Position numbers and translations under genes: made by a program
Notes under the pieces: model-generated
Database searches by the model: none
What the model was told of the DNA's origin: nothing
What the model saw: only the letters and a program-made list of their open reading frames with translations
Source of the DNA: an uncultured Erysipelotrichaceae bacterium
GTDB taxonomy: Bacteria > Bacillota_I > Bacilli_A > Erysipelotrichales > Erysipelotrichaceae
Assembly (NCBI GenBank): GCA_937957895.1
Contig: CALFEZ010000019.1
Location: 1-8,059 of the forward strand
Length of the DNA stretch: 8,059 nt
Direction: 5' to 3'
In this document: piece after piece, positions 6,786 to 8,059 of the stretch
Layout: the number at the start of each line of letters is the position of its first letter
Position numbering within the stretch: position 1 is the first letter of the stretch

Positions 6786-6791
6786 GCGGTC
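6767..6791 (-). terminator. Terminator overlapping the 3' end of the PrsA-like gene
   Basis: On the minus strand GACCGCTA / TAGCGGTC forms a perfect 8-bp stem around GAAA, followed by TTTTTATTTT. The upstream arm contains the last two sense codons (GAC CGC) and the TAG stop of the gene, so the hairpin and the coding end share sequence. It ends about 30 bases before the hit start. Confidence 0.88.
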
Positions 6792-7646
6792 AGGTAAATA
6801 ATCCTTGTTGTTTTGTTTGATTGAATCAAAAACATTTTTATCATATACGTTAAACTCTCCTTTTTTGAAGAACTCAACGAACATCAATTGATTGATGGAG
6901 TTCAGGGAGGATAGTTCATCGATGATCTCATCTTTAAATCGTGTTGCAACGACTTCGACGATCTGGACAACATAGAATTTCCCTGTTGATTTTTGTTCGA
7001 TTGGAGTGCTGGTTAAAGTAGGCACATCACTTTGCTTAACAAATGCATCCACATCGGATGGCAAACCACTTTCGGAATGCACCAATCGTAACTCACCTTT
7101 GTATGCTAATGATGTGGAGTATTCCTTGGCAACTTCTTCCACATTTCCGCCTGCCTTGATAGCTTCGAGTGCATCAGTGGCATCAGGAAGTTCATTGAAC
7201 TCAATGATCCGTACTTTTCTCGGTGTGTATTTGGCAGTGATCATATCAAAATTCTCTTCGATAAATCTTTGTACAAGCAGTGATTCTTGTGCACCTGGGA
7301 GCAATGCTCTTTCAAAATAGTCTTCTTCAGTTGTAAAACCATACAATGCGATGTTTCTTAAAAAGGCATCACCGAAAATCTCTTTGACATACTCAAGTTC
7401 TTCTTGAGCTTTTGCACGTACATCATCATCAATGGGGTATTCTTCATCGAGAATGATACGTTTTGCCATTTCGATAACCAGAGATCCAGGATCCTGACTG
7501 ATCATCATTGAGAAAAGGTGACCTTTGGTATATGAGACATCCCCCACAGTAATCATGTTTTCTTTAGGGTTTTTGACATTGACTCTTGCGTCAGTACAAC
7601 CTGCCAGCAACATCAAAGCAATGGATATAAATAGTATTTTTTTCAT
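6783..7646 (-). CDS. PrsA/SurA-like lipoprotein with degenerate parvulin domain
   Basis: The likely role is an extracytoplasmic chaperone anchored by lipid on the outer membrane face. Residues 1-17 are a lipoprotein signal peptide: MKK, a hydrophobic core, and lipobox LAGC with C17 as the lipidated residue. About 31-140 resembles the helical SurA/PrsA N-terminal chaperone domain (ITVGDVSYTKGHLFSMM). About 143-232 follows the parvulin outline: VRIIEF strand, then EVAKEYSTS, GELRLV, and FYVVQIVEV at the end. However, the usual first-strand histidine (SHIL-type) and the terminal GYH(I/L)I histidine are not seen, so isomerase activity is doubtful. The start is the ATG at 7646, one base after the upstream stop. 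A longer in-frame start at 7736 would bury the signal peptide and has no ribosome binding site. It is translated in tandem with a second parvulin-like gene. Confidence 0.8.
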   Translation of the reverse strand: MKKILFISIALMLLAGCTDARVNVKNPKENMITVGDVSYTKGHLFSMMISQDPGSLVIEMAKRIILDEEYPIDDDVRAKAQEELEYVKEIFGDAFLRNIALYGFTTEEDYFERALLPGAQESLLVQRFIEENFDMITAKYTPRKVRIIEFNELPDATDALEAIKAGGNVEEVAKEYSTSLAYKGELRLVHSESGLPSDVDAFVKQSDVPTLTSTPIEQKSTGKFYVVQIVEVVATRFKDEIIDELSSLNSINQLMFVEFFKKGEFNVYDKNVFDSIKQNNKDYLPDR

Positions 7647-7647
7647 G

Positions 7648-8059
7648 TTATTGCTCCTCCGTTCCGTAAATGAAGGTCTCAAGTTGCTGTTGTAAGTTCT
7701 CGTTATCATGGAAAGAAATACCCAGTTCTTTGGCATACTCCCAGATCATTTTCCTTTGCGTTTGGGCATTTGCTGAGATCAATGCTATTTTAAAACCTTC
7801 ATCATCGCGAAGTTTATCGATGTCAGTAGAATCAAGTCTAATCAGATGATAACCGTAGGTGGTTTTTACCCAATCACTTAAAGGGTTCTCATCATCCAAT
7901 AATAATGCAGCTACTAAAAACTCAGGAACAAAATTGGTGTTGGCGTCCATATAACCAAGATAACCATTCTGAATAGCACTTGTGGTATCATCAGAAAACT
8001 CTTTGGCGACATCTTCAAAGGTGGTTCCAGAACTCAAAGCTTCCTTCGCATTGTCCCAT
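7648..8059 (-). CDS. prsA: Parvulin-type peptidyl-prolyl isomerase / PrsA foldase, C-terminal part (5' end outside window)
   Basis: Only the last 136 residues are visible. The frame stays open to the right edge, reading WDNAKEAL before the TTG at 8037, so that TTG is an internal leucine and not a start. The visible part is the second half of a parvulin domain: an LSSGTTFEDVAKEFSDD helix, NGYLGYMD in place of the usual GGxLGxx turn, FVPEFLVAALLL, and TTYGYHLIRLD with the conserved terminal histidine. A helical C-terminal tail of about 65 residues follows (QTQRKMIWEYAKELGI), as in PrsA. The family folds secreted proteins outside the membrane as lipoproteins; the N-terminus that would prove lipidation here is missing. 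It stops one base before the next foldase gene and provides that gene's ribosome binding site. Family assignment is firm, while the exact PrsA orthology is inferred. Confidence 0.82.
   Translation of the reverse strand, partial: WDNAKEALSSGTTFEDVAKEFSDDTTSAIQNGYLGYMDANTNFVPEFLVAALLLDDENPLSDWVKTTYGYHLIRLDSTDIDKLRDDEGFKIALISANAQTQRKMIWEYAKELGISFHDNENLQQQLETFIYGTEEQ
7654..7660 (-). promoter_or_regulatory. Ribosome binding site of the PrsA-like gene
   Basis: On the minus strand GGAGGAG lies seven bases before the ATG at 7646. It is formed by the final glutamate codons of the upstream gene, and the junction reads TAACATG, so translation is probably coupled. Confidence 0.85.

Noticed and set aside
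7647..7736. Upstream 30-codon extension of the PrsA-like lipoprotein.
   Set aside because: It lies in another frame of the upstream foldase gene, would place the lipoprotein signal peptide internally, and lacks a ribosome binding site, whereas ATG 7646 has GGAGGAG at good spacing.
8035..8037. TTG at the right edge as the start of a complete 129-residue protein.
   Set aside because: The frame stays open to the window edge with matching parvulin sequence upstream of it, so the gene is truncated by the window and does not start there.

Overview
The window looks like a chromosomal segment of a low-GC, anaerobic, single-membrane bacterium from the Bacillota / Acholeplasma-Izemoplasma side of the tree. 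Three things point that way. It has a one-chain pyruvate:ferredoxin oxidoreductase. It has tandem GT4 glycolipid synthases of the Acholeplasma MGS/DGS and pneumococcal CpoA type. It also has a YhaM / Hit / PrsA gene set that is typical of Bacillota. Coding frames use TGG for tryptophan, no in-frame TGA was found, and one gene stops at TGA, so the code is standard and not the Mycoplasma code. The genus cannot be fixed from this window, and no mobile element, CRISPR array, tRNA or rRNA was seen.

Layout. Positions 1-2245 (+) hold the C-terminal two thirds of NifJ/PFOR, closed by a strong intrinsic terminator (2250-2278). Next comes a tight plus-strand cluster. It starts with a GT4 glycosyltransferase of the diglucosyl/galactosyl-diacylglycerol synthase type (2295-3299). 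Seventeen bases later comes a 671-residue protein in which a complete MGS-like GT4 enzyme is fused in one frame to a complete RecX, the RecA modulator (3317-5332). The last gene is the YhaM 3'-5' exoribonuclease (5301-6236), which overlaps the fusion gene by 32 bases. A short convergent region with several hairpins (6237-6340) separates this cluster from a minus-strand group. Read in its own direction, that group is the C-terminus of a PrsA-like parvulin foldase (8059-7648, cut by the window edge), a second lipoprotein resembling PrsA with a degenerate parvulin region (7646-6783), a terminator, and the Hit nucleotide hydrolase (6736-6341).

How the genes fit together. The two glycosyltransferases would make the mono- and di-glycosyl diacylglycerols that set membrane curvature and surface charge. 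The RecX domain and YhaM belong to nucleic-acid metabolism but share the transcript and are translationally linked. The minus-strand foldase lipoproteins would act on the outer face of the membrane. Hit, PrsA and YhaM also lie in one neighbourhood in Bacillus subtilis, so this is probably an old conserved locus into which the lipid glycosyltransferase/RecX pair is joined.

The most unusual item is the glycolipid synthase-RecX fusion. The next most interesting is the adjacent pair of one canonical-looking and one active-site-degenerate parvulin foldase.
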